A stretch of 64,000 nucleotides of DNA from Salvia splendens (taxonomy: Eukaryota; Streptophyta; Magnoliopsida; Lamiales; Lamiaceae). Below the pieces are notes generated by a model. The model was given only the letters and a program-made list of their open reading frames with translations. It was not told the origin of the DNA and ran no database searches. Positions 10,571 through 21,495 of the stretch are shown in pieces (within the stretch, counting starts at the first letter, position 1; each line of letters opens with the position of its first letter). The position numbers and the translations under genes are program-made. The stretch is taken from contig NC_056051.1 in the NCBI RefSeq assembly GCF_004379255.2, positions 11,137,968 through 11,201,967 of the forward strand, given 5' to 3'.

Positions 10571-11116
10571 GGCTTAGATCTGTGAAATTTTGGGTATAAA
10601 GTGGGGGTTGGTGTTTGTGGAGTGACGGTGGAAATTTTGCAGAGAGAAAAATTTGCAGAGAGAAATTGTGAAGTGAAAAATTGGGGAGACGGCTGGTTAT
10701 GGTTGGAATAGGGCAGTTGTGGGTTTGCAACCGGTTATAGGCGGTTCCAAATCGCGTCGTTTCGAGGGAGAGGCGGTTGAGAATACCGACTCCTGATTGG
10801 TCGGCGTGTCCACTCTCTCTGCTCACGTGCCCCTTCCAGCCGCTGCCACCCTGCAAAAGCTGCAGAAAGTCCACAAATTCAAATTCGTCCCTTAATGATT
10901 TCCCCCTATATTTTCCTAGATTAGAAATAAAGTAAATAGGACACTTAAATAAAATAGGAGTTTCACCAAAATGGTATTCTGTTGGTCAGTACGTACTCCC
11001 AATTAATATTTGAGGTCCGAAAAATATTTTTGGTTTTTCTTAAAACTAACTAGCATGCAATGGTTCAAATTAATTAACTACCACATATGTACCATATTTA
11101 CATCTTCCTTAGGAAA
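10571..11116 (-). other. Spacer between pol and extra ORF (element B)
   Basis: A 546-base stretch present in three copies in the window (also about 26322-26867 and 33785-34330). An open frame across 10874-10371 is low-complexity, has no family resemblance and overlaps the ORF start, so I treat it as non-coding leader. It includes the near-direct repeat TTTTGCAGAGAGAAA / ATTTGCAGAGAGAAA (10637-10665). Confidence 0.55.
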
Positions 11117-11183
11117 ATTGGAATTCTACTTTGCCAGCATATGTACATTACGCTAAAAGGAGCTAGCCCAGTGGAATTCCAAT
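11117..11183. repeat. Inverted repeat just after the integrase stop (element B)
   Basis: Left arm 11117-11138 (ATTGGAATTCTACTTTGCC...) and right arm 11162-11183 (...CCCAGTGGAATTCCAAT) are 22-base reverse complements with about four mismatches around a 23-base loop. It lies 15 bases past the integrase stop on the coding strand. The same hairpin recurs at 26868-26934 and 34331-34397. Confidence 0.85.
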
Positions 11184-11197
11184 CCCCATCCTACCGG

Positions 11198-13440
11198 TCA
11201 GTATGAAACCTGAGTATGTGGTTGCAGTGGGATTTCATCCACTACAGCCACATCACTATTGGCCCTAAATACCTTCAGCCTATGCCCATTCACAATAAAG
11301 GGTTCAGAGTTAGGAAGACTCCCTGAAATCTCCACTGCTCCATTAGAACGGAGTGCGGTGATGACATAAGGCCCTGTCCATTTCGACTTGAGTTTTCCAG
11401 GCATGAGCTTCAACCTCGACTGGAAGAGTAGTACTTTCTGCCCAACATGAAGATCTTTGGTCCTCAGATTCCTGTCGTGCCACAATTTGGTTCACTCTTT
11501 GTACCATACGGCTGAATCAAACGACTCCAATCTGAGTTCCTCTAACTCCTGCAGCTGCAGCTTCCTTTCCTCTTCACAGGCTGTAGCATCCATATTCACT
11601 TGTTGTACTGCCCAGTATGCTCGGTGCTCAATTCCCACTGGTAAGTGGCACATTTTTCCAAAAATGATTCGGTACGGGGACATTCCTATGGGGGTTTTGT
11701 AGGTTGTACGATATGCCCATAGAGAATCCTCTAACCTCATACTCCAGTCCTTCCTGGAAGGATTTACGGTCTTCTCCAGAATCTTCTTTATCTCTCGGTC
11801 AGAGATCTCTGCCTGCCCGTTCGCTTGTGGGTGGTAGTGGCTTGATAGTCTGTGATGCACACCGTACTTCTTCATCAAGGCTTCGATGGTGCGGTTACTG
11901 AAGTGGGTGCCTTGATCGGATATTATGGCCCTTGGTACTCCGAATCGACTTAAAATGTTACTTTTGAGGAACTTGGCCACCTCTCTTGCTTCACACGTGC
12001 TTGTGGCCTTGGCTTCTACCCACTTGGAGACGTAATCCACTGCAACTAGGATATACAAATTTCCATAGGACGAAGGAAAAGGACCCATGAAGTCCATTCC
12101 CCATATGTCGAATAACTCACAGACAATTACCGGAACTTGGGGCATCTCATCTTTTGCAGATATCCCACCGGTCAGTTGACAGATTTCACAACTTCTGCAG
12201 AACTCGTACGCATCCTTGTTGAGCGTTGGCCAATAAAAACCGCTATCCAGAATCTTCCTTGTCGTCTTCTTAGGACCAAAGTGTCCTCCACATGCCAAGG
12301 AGTGGCAATGGATCAAGACAACCCGCTGCTCCCAGTCAGGAATGCACCTCCTTATCACTTGATCGGATCCCACTCTCCACAGATAGGGGTCGTCCCAAAA
12401 GTAGTATTTTGCTTCACTCTTAATCTTCATTCTTTGGGCCTTGGTAATACTCGGCACTTCTGGAAGCTCTCCAGTCACTAGGTAGTTGGCTAGGTCTGCA
12501 TACCATGGTTCTTGCCCTACCTTTTCTTTCCCTCTTGCTGTATCATACTGGCCAGTAAGCTTCATCACTTCTTTCCAGTCAATTTTCCTGACCTCAAAAA
12601 CCACCTCACATAAATGCTCCTCTGGAAACTTGTCGTGCACCTCTTCGCTGTTTCCATCTTGCACTATTCTACTCAAATGGTCTGCCACCTTGTTCTCGAC
12701 TCCTTTCTTATCTTCCACTTCCCAATCAAATTCTTGTAACAAGAGTACCCATCGGATCAAACGGGGTTTGGATTCTTTCTTGGCAATCAGATATTTAATC
12801 GCTGCATGGTCAGTATATACGATGACCTTGGATCCCAACAAGTATGGCCGGAACTTCTCGAAAGAATACACCACTGCCAGCATCTCCTTTTCAGTGGTAT
12901 CGTAATTCCGCTGGGCTTGATTTAGAGTCTTAGATGCATAAAAAATTACGTACCTCTTCCCATCGATCTTCTGACCCAGTACGGCTCCCACTGCATAGTC
13001 GCTGGCGTCACACATTACTTCGAAAGGATAGTCCCAGTCAGGAGCCCGTATGATAGGTGCGGATATCAGCTTTTCCTTGAGAAGGTTGAAAGCAGCCTTG
13101 CATTGCTCATCAAAAACGAACTCCACTTCATTCTGAAGAAGTCGGGTAAGGGGTTGGGCGATCTTGGAGAAATCCTTGATAAATCTTCGATAAAATCCGG
13201 CGTGCCCCAGGAAGCCCCTTATCCCCTTCTGATCAGTAGGAAACAACAATTTAGATATAACGTCCACCTTGGCTCGATCTACCTGGATTCCTCTCTCTGA
13301 GACCACGTGCCCTAGAACAATCCCCTCGGTGACCATAAAATGACACTTCTCAAAGTTCAAAACCAAACTCCTTGCTTGACACCTTTCGAGAACTATGTCT
13401 AAGTGATGAAGGCATGAGTCGAAAGAATCTCCGTAGACTT
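11198..13440 (-). pseudogene. Athila pol: RT C-terminal part, RNase H and integrase (element B)
   Basis: The frame enters RT at [20 protein letters not shown], just past the missing FMDD active site. It then covers the RT thumb ([20 protein letters not shown]), RNase H ([46 protein letters not shown]) and an integrase zinc finger with CRSCEICQ intact. The DDE core has [16 protein letters not shown] and [11 protein letters not shown]. It stays open from 13440 to 11492, where WYKE is followed by TGA; the homologues have CGA (Arg), so this is a C-to-T change. The same frame continues to 11198. In the composite copies the integrase start is frameshifted, so B retains the ancestral reading. RT cannot function without its N-terminal half. 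Confidence 0.9.
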
Positions 13441-13570
13441 TATTGTATGCTTTTGGGACAATACTTGTTTTGAGCAAATTGTAATTTAATTGAGAAAAAA
13501 AGGAATTTTTGTTGGGTAAGGAGTATATACGTTTATGGCTGGGAGTATATACGTTTATGGCTGGGAGTAT
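13441..13570. repeat. Junction DNA with 22-bp tandem repeat
   Basis: Unrelated to flanking elements. A 22-base unit GGGAGTATATACGTTTATGGCT occurs at about 13519-13540 and 13541-13562, with a partial third copy starting at 13563. It separates the broken edge of element B from the first LTR-like segment of element C. Confidence 0.7.
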
Positions 13571-14749
13571 ACTTTTAAATACTTATCTTGTCCTTTTTGT
13601 GCATATATGTGTAGTAATGTGGGAGCATAATTCGTTTACTCCTTTAGTTGATTAAATGCTATAGCTACTTAATTGGTAAGGCCTTGGGCCAATTTTATTT
13701 ATTCGTAAGTTGGATCCATATATAATCATTTAGTAAATGGAGGTTCGGGTACTGGGCGGCTCTAATTTTTAAAAGAATCGAAATTTTGGCGTGTTGAGAA
13801 TTCTAAATAGTGGGATTATTTTGGTTTAGTGTTGATCGAGAGATTAAATATTTTGGGGACTTTTGTGTTTAATTGATGAATTCGTCTTATTATATAAAGT
13901 TTTCTCTACAAAGGAATGAAGGATAATGTGAGCACACCCACGTCGTAGGATGCATGCATCGTTTTTAAATTAATTTATTTTGCAAAATCTAATTTTAACA
14001 TAATCATATTGTGTTAAAAATGGTGAACTTTTGCACTGCGTTTGTGGTTGTAGCAGAAAGTGATTGAGGAGTTAAGCGTTTGAGGTGGGCTTTCTAACTA
14101 AGTATTTTGTGGGCTTTCTTTTTAAATAAGGACTACGTCCTAAGTATTTTTTATGTGAAAAATGATGTAAATATTGGTCATGCCGTGTTTTGTTTTATCT
14201 ATGGAACCTATCTGATGTGGCTTTTGCCATCAATGGATAATCGAATTCGGGTCTGTCTAGGGAGTGAGTCCCTATTCAGGCTAGTGTACACCTATGGAGA
14301 TCGTGCGCTATCTCTTCGAGTTGGCCGGTCTAGTGACTCTGAATGTGGCCACATTCCTTGTCATCAATGGATCAGATATGGTACACAGTTATGGGAAAAT
14401 GGTTGATCAACCGAATTTTACAATGGAAATTATTTAAGTGTCTTGGGCGATTTCTAAAGTTAAAACCCTAAGGTCACTCAATGGTGGCATGATAAATACT
14501 TTTTATAAAATGTTTTAGGCATGAGTCCACTGAGTGCATCAAGCACTCAACCCTGCATTTCTTTTTAAAAATGTGCAGGTTGAGCGTGACGGGTGCGGTG
14601 GGTGTTGAGCAAGACCGTTGAAGAAATTTAAGTGTCTAGAATGTGTCATGTTTTCACACGTGGCATATTCCTTCTCTCAAATGCTTCCGCTGAGTAGTTG
14701 TCCTTCTTTTTGAGTTGTTGATTGTTGAGATACTCTGATTTTATACGAA
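13571..14749 (+). repeat. Left LTR fragment of chromovirus-like element C
   Basis: This segment is collinear with 19350-20266 of the right LTR (same orientation, roughly 90 percent or better by eye), from CTTTTAAATACTTATC to GAGATACTCTGATTTTAT. It retains an internal block of about 255 bp (14236-14490, with CTGTCTAGGGAGTGAGTCCC and TTGGCCGGTCTAGTGACTC) that the right LTR lacks. The solo LTR at 15176-18377 carries a diverged inverted form of that block, so its absence on the right is a deletion. Both ends are truncated: TGACGCC and the GTGACA terminus are missing. Confidence 0.75.
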
Positions 14750-15175
14750 TGATGAAAGTTGATGCGAAAGTACGTTTTAGTTTTGAGTCAAAACTTTTAC
14801 TTTAAAAGTGAGATGTGAAAATTTTTGAGGAAAGTGTGAAAGTGTAAAGAAAATTTTATTTCAAAAGTTTTGATATAAATGTGAAGTTCGAAAGTTTTTT
14901 GCTATGGGATGTGAAAATATTGTGTGTTTATCATGTGGTATGAATGACGTTAATTGTGGTAGATGTTGAGATGTGAGATGATGAAGTATGTTGCGAACAT
15001 AGAGTGCTTATGTTCTAGGCTAGACTGGGTACGCGCGAACCGTAGTTTTAAGTTGAAATAATCTATCACTTTCCCGAGTGACAAAAACGAACGAGAATCT
15101 GAAAGTGTGGGGCGAACCCCAAATTTGTCATGGCACGACGAGGCAAGGAGATCGAGAGTGCAAATGGTGGACGAT
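14750..15175 (+). other. Interior remnant of element C left of the solo LTR
   Basis: No recognisable protein. It holds AT-rich, AAAGTTTT-type repeats (14750-14900), then sequence ending CAAATGGTGGACGAT. The last five bases are the target duplication of the solo LTR. The interior resumes at 18378 on its other side. Confidence 0.5.
15171..15175. repeat. Target-site duplication of the solo LTR (left)
   Basis: ACGAT immediately precedes TGTCACGACC; the partner ACGAT is at 18378-18382. Confidence 0.85.
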
Positions 15176-18100
15176 TGTCACGACCGCTCTTACTAAGGAT
15201 AATAAAGACGGGGAAATCGTGACTAGGAAATGGACTAAGGAGCGGGGAAGAAGAAGGGGAAAACAATGAAAGACAACATCTTAAACAAAGCTTCAAAAGA
15301 AAAGTTTTAATCGATTAAACAATTAAGCAGCGGATTAATATCTCAAGGTAATTAATGTCATAAAGTAGTGTAGAGCAAAACGAAAGACTTTATCAAGAAC
15401 GATTCGAAACAAGGCAGCGGAATAAAGGTGTCTAGAGAGTCATAGGGAGACGCCTATGTATGAAGATACGACGAATCCGGAATTTCTTAAGGCTCGACTC
15501 AATATCCGCCGCAACATCATCGCTCAACCTGCACATAAAGAAAACATATGCAGGGCTGAGTACTTGACATACTCAGTGGACACATGCCAAAATATTTGCT
15601 AAAAGTTATATCTTTCATACTATAGTGAACTCGAGTTTTAACATCTTAGAAAAGAATATCATCGAGTATCACAAAACATTTTCTAGACTGGCCCGTCAAA
15701 ACAATCTCCTCACTTTCTCATCAATCAAACAATCACATCCTCTTACCATAGTGCGACGAAAGTGTGGCCACACTATTCGCCCACGAGACCGGCCGACTAG
15801 CAAGGACGGCTCCCGATCCCACCTGTGTACACTACCTGATAGGGTTTGCGGCCCTACTCAGACCCGAATTCGTTTCACACATAGCCCTATAGCCTAACGG
15901 AGCAAGCTCAAACGAACTAGGCATCAGCCAACAATCTCAACATAAAAAACAATCATGGCATGACATAACACTTTAAACCACCCTTATATCTCCAATATCA
16001 TAATTTTGAAACGTAAAAGAGTTTTAGTAAAGAAAGCTCACCTCGATTGCTTACAAACACGGTTCACAACTTTATTGAAATCCTTGCTCTTCGTACCCAC
16101 GTACGCACAACAACCCTTATTAACATCATAACCACATAATACAACACAATCAGTTTTCTATCAACACATTACTCATGCATGCCCTATCGTTCCTTTCATC
16201 GTTTTCTCATATTGCTCATCCCAACGTTCACCATCATAAACGATACGAACCCTTTGGCATACATCAACGTGAAACGCATAATCACATCATAGGATAAGTT
16301 CTTACTCACACATGTATCATGTATTTCATTCAAAACTTGCCAACAAGACTATTTCAATCAAGACATGAATCTGGCAGAACATTGCAGTCGTTTTGTAAAA
16401 ATCATTAAAAATCCATCCGATATCATTTGAAGCTAAATTTGGTCACCACACAGTAGACACATCAAGGTTCATCCAGTTAAAAATCCACACCAAAATCACA
16501 TCTTTAGGTCGGTAAAAAACAAAAACGAAACTCACTGGAAGAGAATACAAATTCTGACAAGACTGCGCAGTTCAATTGAAAAATTCGTTAAAAATTCATC
16601 TTTTGTCAAAAGAGGCTGAAACTTTGACACAAAACAGAAGACGCTTAAAATTTCACTAAGTTAAAAATTCGTACTGAAATAAGATCATTTGGTCGGCCAA
16701 ACACCCGTCGGAACCTACTGTCCGGACACCACAGTTTTCATGCTCAACATTTACAAACTAGGGTTTGTCTATCATTCATCCACACATACATATTCATGCT
16801 TTCAACACATATTCCCGCTTCAAAAACGACATCACAACCATGTTCTCCTATTTACACATAGCATTCACCAATGAATCATCCACAAACTCACACACACACA
16901 TACATACACGCACATACACATACTTTCTCATGCAAACATCCTTCCCAACCGATTAATTTTTAGATCTACGATTTCTACACTCAGTATATGCATGAGGGGA
17001 TCAAGAAACATGGATTCAATGGTAGAAAGAGAAAGATGAATCAAAGTATACCTTTCTCTTGAAAAACAATCGGTAGGAATGACGAATGATGCGATTCTTC
17101 GATGAATCTTGAATTTCCAACTCCACAATGATGCAAGAACAAGGAATTGGTGAAGGATTGATGGAGAAAGAGAGGAAGAGAGAGACGTGTGGTATGGAGA
17201 GAAGAGGGAGGCGAAAATATGAGGGCTAGGGTTAGGGTTCTTTTAATTTATAGTCTAGGATAAATCCCACAATAAAGCAATTAAAATTGTGGAAGAATAA
17301 AATAGAGGTCAATGAATAAATCCCACCATTAAAAGGAAAATAGGTGTGTAGTATGTGGGGAGTAATTTTCGAAAATTGCTATTTAATTAGCATAGATATT
17401 TATTTGGTATTTACTTTGAGAGAAAGATACTCACAAAAATAGGTAAAAAGATATTGAGTATTTCATAAATAAGGTAACAAAATAATTCAAGCATCTCCAA
17501 GTGGGGAAATAAAAAGGGGCGTGTATAATGGGAAAAATCAAGGAAAAATACATAAATCCTCAAATCAAATAGGAATAGGATTTAAATTTGGTAATTTCTT
17601 GTAGGAAAAGACTCTCACAAAATAGGTAAGAAATAAATTAATCCCACAAGTAATTGAAAGGCATATGGGCGAAAATTATGAGGTTTTAGGGAAAGAAAGA
17701 ATCAAATCCTAATTAACATAGGATATGGAGAGATTTGGCAAGATATGATAAGATTTAATTGGACTTTAATTCAAGGAAAGAGATAAATAAGATACCAATT
17801 AAATCTACAAAAATAATTCCATCTCCTAATTAATAGGAGATTTCGAAAATCTCAAGGGATGGCCAAGGGGCCGAAAATCATGTAGAATAGCATAGGGATA
17901 ATTTGGTTTGGATTTAATTTGGATAAATATCCCAAAGCAATTAATTAAATCCAAGAAATAAAGTATTATTTCCAATAAATAGGAGGGCCGAAAATTTCAA
18001 ATAAAATGGCTAGAATGATTATGCATTATCCCATTTAAGTTAATTCATACATTGGAAGCTTAATCACATTAACTCACATAACTCACAAGTCCAGAGCATT

Positions 18101-18377
18101 TGTCCTAGCGGCAAAGAGCTTAGACATTATTGTATGAGGTGCCGAGTTCGAGCCCTCTTAACATCAATTGTAATACATCAATTGTAATTTCCTCTTTTCT
18201 ATGGGAGTAAAAAAAAAACTCACATAACTCACAACAACTAATTTCACATAATTAACTCAAACACATAGAGACTCAATTTCAACAAAAGAAATTCTCATTC
18301 AACATCCACATTAATTAAAATAAAATAAGCCATCAAATAAAAATAATTAAAAAAGTCACAATTTTCTGGGTGCTACA
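15176..18377 (-). mobile_element. Solo LTR (about 3.2 kb), minus orientation, TSD ACGAT
   Basis: The segment starts TGTCACGACC and ends GGGTGCTACA on the plus strand, so on the minus strand it reads TGTAGCACCC...GTGACA, with TG/CA ends. It is flanked by identical 5-bp repeats ACGAT (15171-15175 and 18378-18382), with no coding interior between, as expected for a solo LTR left by LTR-LTR recombination. It is a diverged inverted relative of element C's LTR. It shares the terminal TGTCACG/CTAAGGAT block and a central block around 15510-15590 (CTCAACCTGCACAT, GCAGGGCTGAGTACTTGACA, ACTCAGTGGACAC). The block near 15760-15880 also matches 14230-14360 inverted. It carries a SINE at 18089-18216. Confidence 0.85.
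18089..18216 (+). mobile_element. tRNA-type SINE, copy 1
   Basis: A 128-bp insertion with a 3' A-run (18209-18216). It is flanked by an 18-bp perfect target duplication AACTCACATAACTCACAA (18071-18088 and 18217-18234), diagnostic of L1-type retroposition. The 5' half has pol III promoter-like motifs: an A-box-like TAGCGGCAAAGAGC and a B-box-like GGTGCCGAGTTCGAGCC. It lies within the solo LTR and therefore inserted later. A second copy is at 42876-43034, opposite orientation. Confidence 0.88.
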
Positions 18378-18382
18378 ACGAT
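18378..18382. repeat. Target-site duplication of the solo LTR (right)
   Basis: ACGAT immediately follows GGGTGCTACA and matches 15171-15175. Confidence 0.85.
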
Positions 18383-18497
18383 GGACCATGAAACTTTTTC
18401 TTGGGATTGCGTGAAACTTTGGAGCAAGCTCGGTGCGAACCATTCGAAGAACATAAGCAAATTTCGGGACGAAATTTTTGTTAAGATGGGTAGATTA
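18378..18497 (+). other. 3' interior end of element C with PPT-like segment
   Basis: This 120-base piece leads directly into the right LTR. The AAATTTCGGGACGAAATTTT stretch and AAGATGGGTAGATTA before TGACGCCCC resemble the 3' end of chromovirus (Del/Tekay-like) interiors as I know them. With 14750-15175 it is all that remains of the interior, so RT and integrase are gone. Confidence 0.55.
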
Positions 18498-20396
18498 TGA
18501 CGCCCCGATTTTTCCTATTTCTTTTAAGTTAGTTTTTGGATGACCGTCAAACTTTTAGTCGGATATCGTTTCATTTTATTTTGAGAGTTTATGGATTTTT
18601 TAGAAGTCCAAAATATTAATTATATATTCTAGTCAAGCAGTCAAATTTTGGTCAAATATTTTTCTCCCAAAATCCCATTACCAAACGATTTTCCCATATC
18701 TCCGCTCCCTAAAATCTCTCCAACACCAAATCCATCAATATCTATCAGATTTGCATATAAATATCCCACATTCACGATCCTTTCAAACCTGCTGCAGTTC
18801 TTTTCTTCCTTTCCTCCAAAAGTGTGAAAGAGAAACCAAGAAAGTTGTGATCTGCTTGTGCAAATTTTCTTCCTCCCAAAGGTATTTTCTTTTCTTCAAT
18901 TCCATGACATAATTGCACAATCACGGTAGGTCACTCACAGAAAATAATACAACACTTAGGAACCCTTCTGAGAGACCCTTTCATATTCAAGCTCCGATCT
19001 TTAGTGCAGTAGAAGATTTAGTGTCCCAATTCTTTTGAGTAACTCTGAATTTAAATAAGCTGGTTGGATAAAATTTAAATAAAAGGTTTAGAATGGGGAA
19101 AAAGGGGATGGGACTTACCGGTTGTGCGAGCAGTGCTGCTCGGCGACGAAGAAGCGGTGACGGCTGCGAATTGCAGCGGCTATGGACGGCGGCTGCTGGT
19201 ACAGCAGCGAGCGAGAGAGAGTTGGATACTCTGTTCCTGACTTTGGATGAAAATTTGGGGAAGGGAGAGAATCTGTTTTAGGGGTTTTTGTGTCTACTTG
19301 GATATAGAGACAAGAATTTGAGCTTGGTATTGAGGGAATTGTTGTGGTGAACTTTAAATACTTATCCTTTCTTTTTGTGCATATATGTGTAGTGATGTGG
19401 GAGCATAATTCGTTTACTTCTTTTGTTGATTAAATGCTATGGCTACTTAATTGGTAATGCCTTGAGCCATTTTATTTATTTGTAAGTTGGATCCATATAG
19501 AATCAATTAGTAAATGGAGGTTCGGGTACTGGGCTGCGCTAAATTTTTAAAAGAATCGAAATTTTGGCAGGTTGAGAATTCTAAATATTGAACTTATTTT
19601 GGATTAGTGTTGATCGAGAGATTAAATATTTTGGGGACTTTTGTGTTTAATTGATGAATTCGTCTTATTATATAATGTTTTCTCTACGAAGGAATGAAGG
19701 ATAATGTGAGAACACCCACGTCGTAGGATGCATGCATCGTTTTTAAATTAATTTATTTTGCAAAATCTAATTTTAGCTTAATCATATTGTGTTAAAAAGG
19801 GTGAACTTTTGCACGTCGTTTGTGGTTGAAGCAGAAAGTGATTGAGGAGTTAAGCGTTTGAGGTGGGCTTTCTAACTAAGTATTTTGTGAGCTTTCTTTT
19901 TAAATAAGGACTATGTCCTAAGTATTTTTATGTGAAAAATAATGTAAATATTTGTCATGCCGTGTTTTGTTTTATCTTTAGAACATATCTGATGTGGCTT
20001 TTGCCATCAATGGATAAATACTTTTTATAAAATGTTTTCGGCATGAGTCCACTAAGTGCATCAAGTACTCAGCCCTGCATTTATTTTTAAAAATGTGCAG
20101 GTTGAGCATGACGGGTGCGGTGGGTGTTGAGCAAGACCGTTGAAGAAATTTAAGTGTCTAGAATGTGTCATTGTCTTCACACGTGGCATATTCCTTCTCT
20201 CAAATGCTTCCACTGACTAGTTGTCCTTCTTTTTGAGTTGTTGATTGTCGAGATACTCTGATTTTATTCGAGTTATTCCCATTTGTTTCGAGCTATGGTC
20301 GAGTTGTGTGGTTTTCCCCTTTCTTCCCCGCTTCTATAATCCTCCTCTAGTCGCGATCAACCGTGTTTTCTATCCTTAGAAAATGTGGGCGTGACA
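18498..20396 (+). repeat. Right (3') LTR of chromovirus-like element C
   Basis: It starts TGACGCCCCG and ends GGGCGTGACA, about 1899 bp. The last third is collinear with the left fragment 13571-14749. It lacks a 255-bp block at 20012, where a single GATAA replaces the GATAA...GATAA-bounded segment of the left copy. The first 850 bp have no counterpart left of the solo LTR. An open frame at 19093-19281 has an alanine/arginine-rich product without family resemblance and is probably fortuitous. Confidence 0.72.
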
Positions 20397-21218
20397 GGCG
20401 CTAATGATGGTGTCTTCCTCGTCGGGGTGAAGGTACAGTGCTTGACCTGAGGGGAAAGCTGGTAGCACCAGCGGAGGCGGCAGCTCTTGCCGAAGCGGCC
20501 GGGAATGAAGGATTAGTACTAGGCTTGAATCCCCTTGAACAGCGTAAGACTTGTACAAAAACAATAAACCAGGACAAAGGATCTATTCACATGTTTATAC
20601 AAAATTACATGCTAGGACGCAAATAATTCATGATCATAGAGTATAAATCCTAAAACATGAATTCTACGGTTTAGAAATACCGAATTGATTATCCAAAGAA
20701 TCGTCGATTGCTTGCGCCTTCTCCACTTGGTGATCTTCAATACTAGACCACAAATCTTCTAACTGGTTCCCAAACTGTATTTCGATATAAGGGTGGGCTA
20801 ATCTTATCAAAATACTAGGACTCGAATAAAGAAGACAGAACTCCCACATAAAGTAGGAGAAAAATTGGACTCATTCCCAGAGAGAGAGGGGACGAAAAAT
20901 GTAGAGAAAAAAATAATGATTCTGTATCTCCTTTATTCTCCTATTTATATTAAGTTACATATTGAACCCAGTGAGAGATCTGTGGAGGTTTGGATGCAGG
21001 CCACACCCAATTAACTTTTATCTAATTAAATTGAACCATAATTTAATATAAGCTTGAATTGGAATATTATTATCAGCCACTAAGTAATAATATTGATTTA
21101 CCTATCCAAGTCCGAAATTACAAGTAATCCGGGTTTCCTCTTTAATATGTCATTTCCTACGCTTAAGTTATAAATGTCGATTAATTATTTTAAGTCTGTT
21201 ACTGACTCAATTAATTAA
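20397..21218. other. Intergenic DNA, no recognised gene
   Basis: The first 170 bases are GC-richer than their surroundings and could encode, on the minus strand (20564-20376), a short peptide containing HPDEEDTIISA. I do not recognise it, and it may be the edge of a gene cut by element C. The rest is AT-rich with only short open frames. Confidence 0.4.
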
Positions 21219-21220
21219 TA

Positions 21221-21493
21221 CTCCCTCCGTCCGGCATTAGGAATCCGGGTTGAGTTGGGTGCGGGTTTTAAGAAAGGTTTGAGTGTGTAATAATTGGAGT
21301 GTGTGAGAATGGTATGTGGGACCCATTTGCATTATTATTTTCTTTATTCTTTGGATGTGTTTTTACTTGTGCTTTTTAGTGTTTTATTTTATAATATTTT
21401 TATTTCACTTTTTATGGAAATCTCTAACCGGGACTCCTAATGCCGGACGAATGAAAATGGTTAACCGGGACTCCTAATGCCGGACGGAGGGAG
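21221..21493. mobile_element. Stowaway-like MITE
   Basis: A 273-bp element bounded by TA (21219-21220, 21494-21495). Terminal inverted repeats start CTCCCTCCGTCCGGCATTAG and pair with CTAATGCCGGACGGAGGGAG at the right end. The right TIR is present twice (21427-21450 and 21463-21493), separated by GAATGAAAATGGTT, an internal end duplication. It is non-coding. Confidence 0.88.
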
Positions 21494-21495
21494 TA

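Larger units (their letters stand above)
7077..13440 (-). mobile_element. Athila-type retrotransposon B, truncated at both ends
   Basis: Reading the minus strand from 13440, the element enters inside the RT domain and runs through RNase H, integrase, a hairpin, the extra ORF and a stem-loop array. It fades out next to the LTR of element A at about 7077. Neither LTR, gag, protease nor the RT N-terminus is present. It belongs to the same family as the 24434-41789 composite, with near-identical non-coding parts as well as coding parts. The 13440 break is abrupt: composite copies continue CCGTAAAGTCATCC, whereas here unrelated TTTATTGTATGC begins. Element B preserves features the composite copies have lost, such as the ATG of the extra ORF and the integrase zinc-finger cysteine. 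Confidence 0.88.

Noticed and set aside
10371..10874. Minus-strand ORF starting MDFLQLLQGG (also 26179-26625 and 33642-34088)
   Set aside because: Overlaps the true extra-ORF start in another frame, is low-complexity, and shows no sign of coding conservation.
12137..12905. Plus-strand ORFs opposite pol (for example [14 protein letters not shown], repeated at 28236 and 35699)
   Set aside because: Antisense shadows of RT/RNase H/integrase; conserved only because the coding strand is.
15066..15296. ORFs spanning the left edge of the solo LTR as a gene
   Set aside because: They cross a transposon boundary proven by the ACGAT target duplication, so they arose by chance.
18089..18216. Box A/box B motifs as a tRNA gene
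   Set aside because: No cloverleaf or acceptor stem; the A-run and long target duplication show a SINE.
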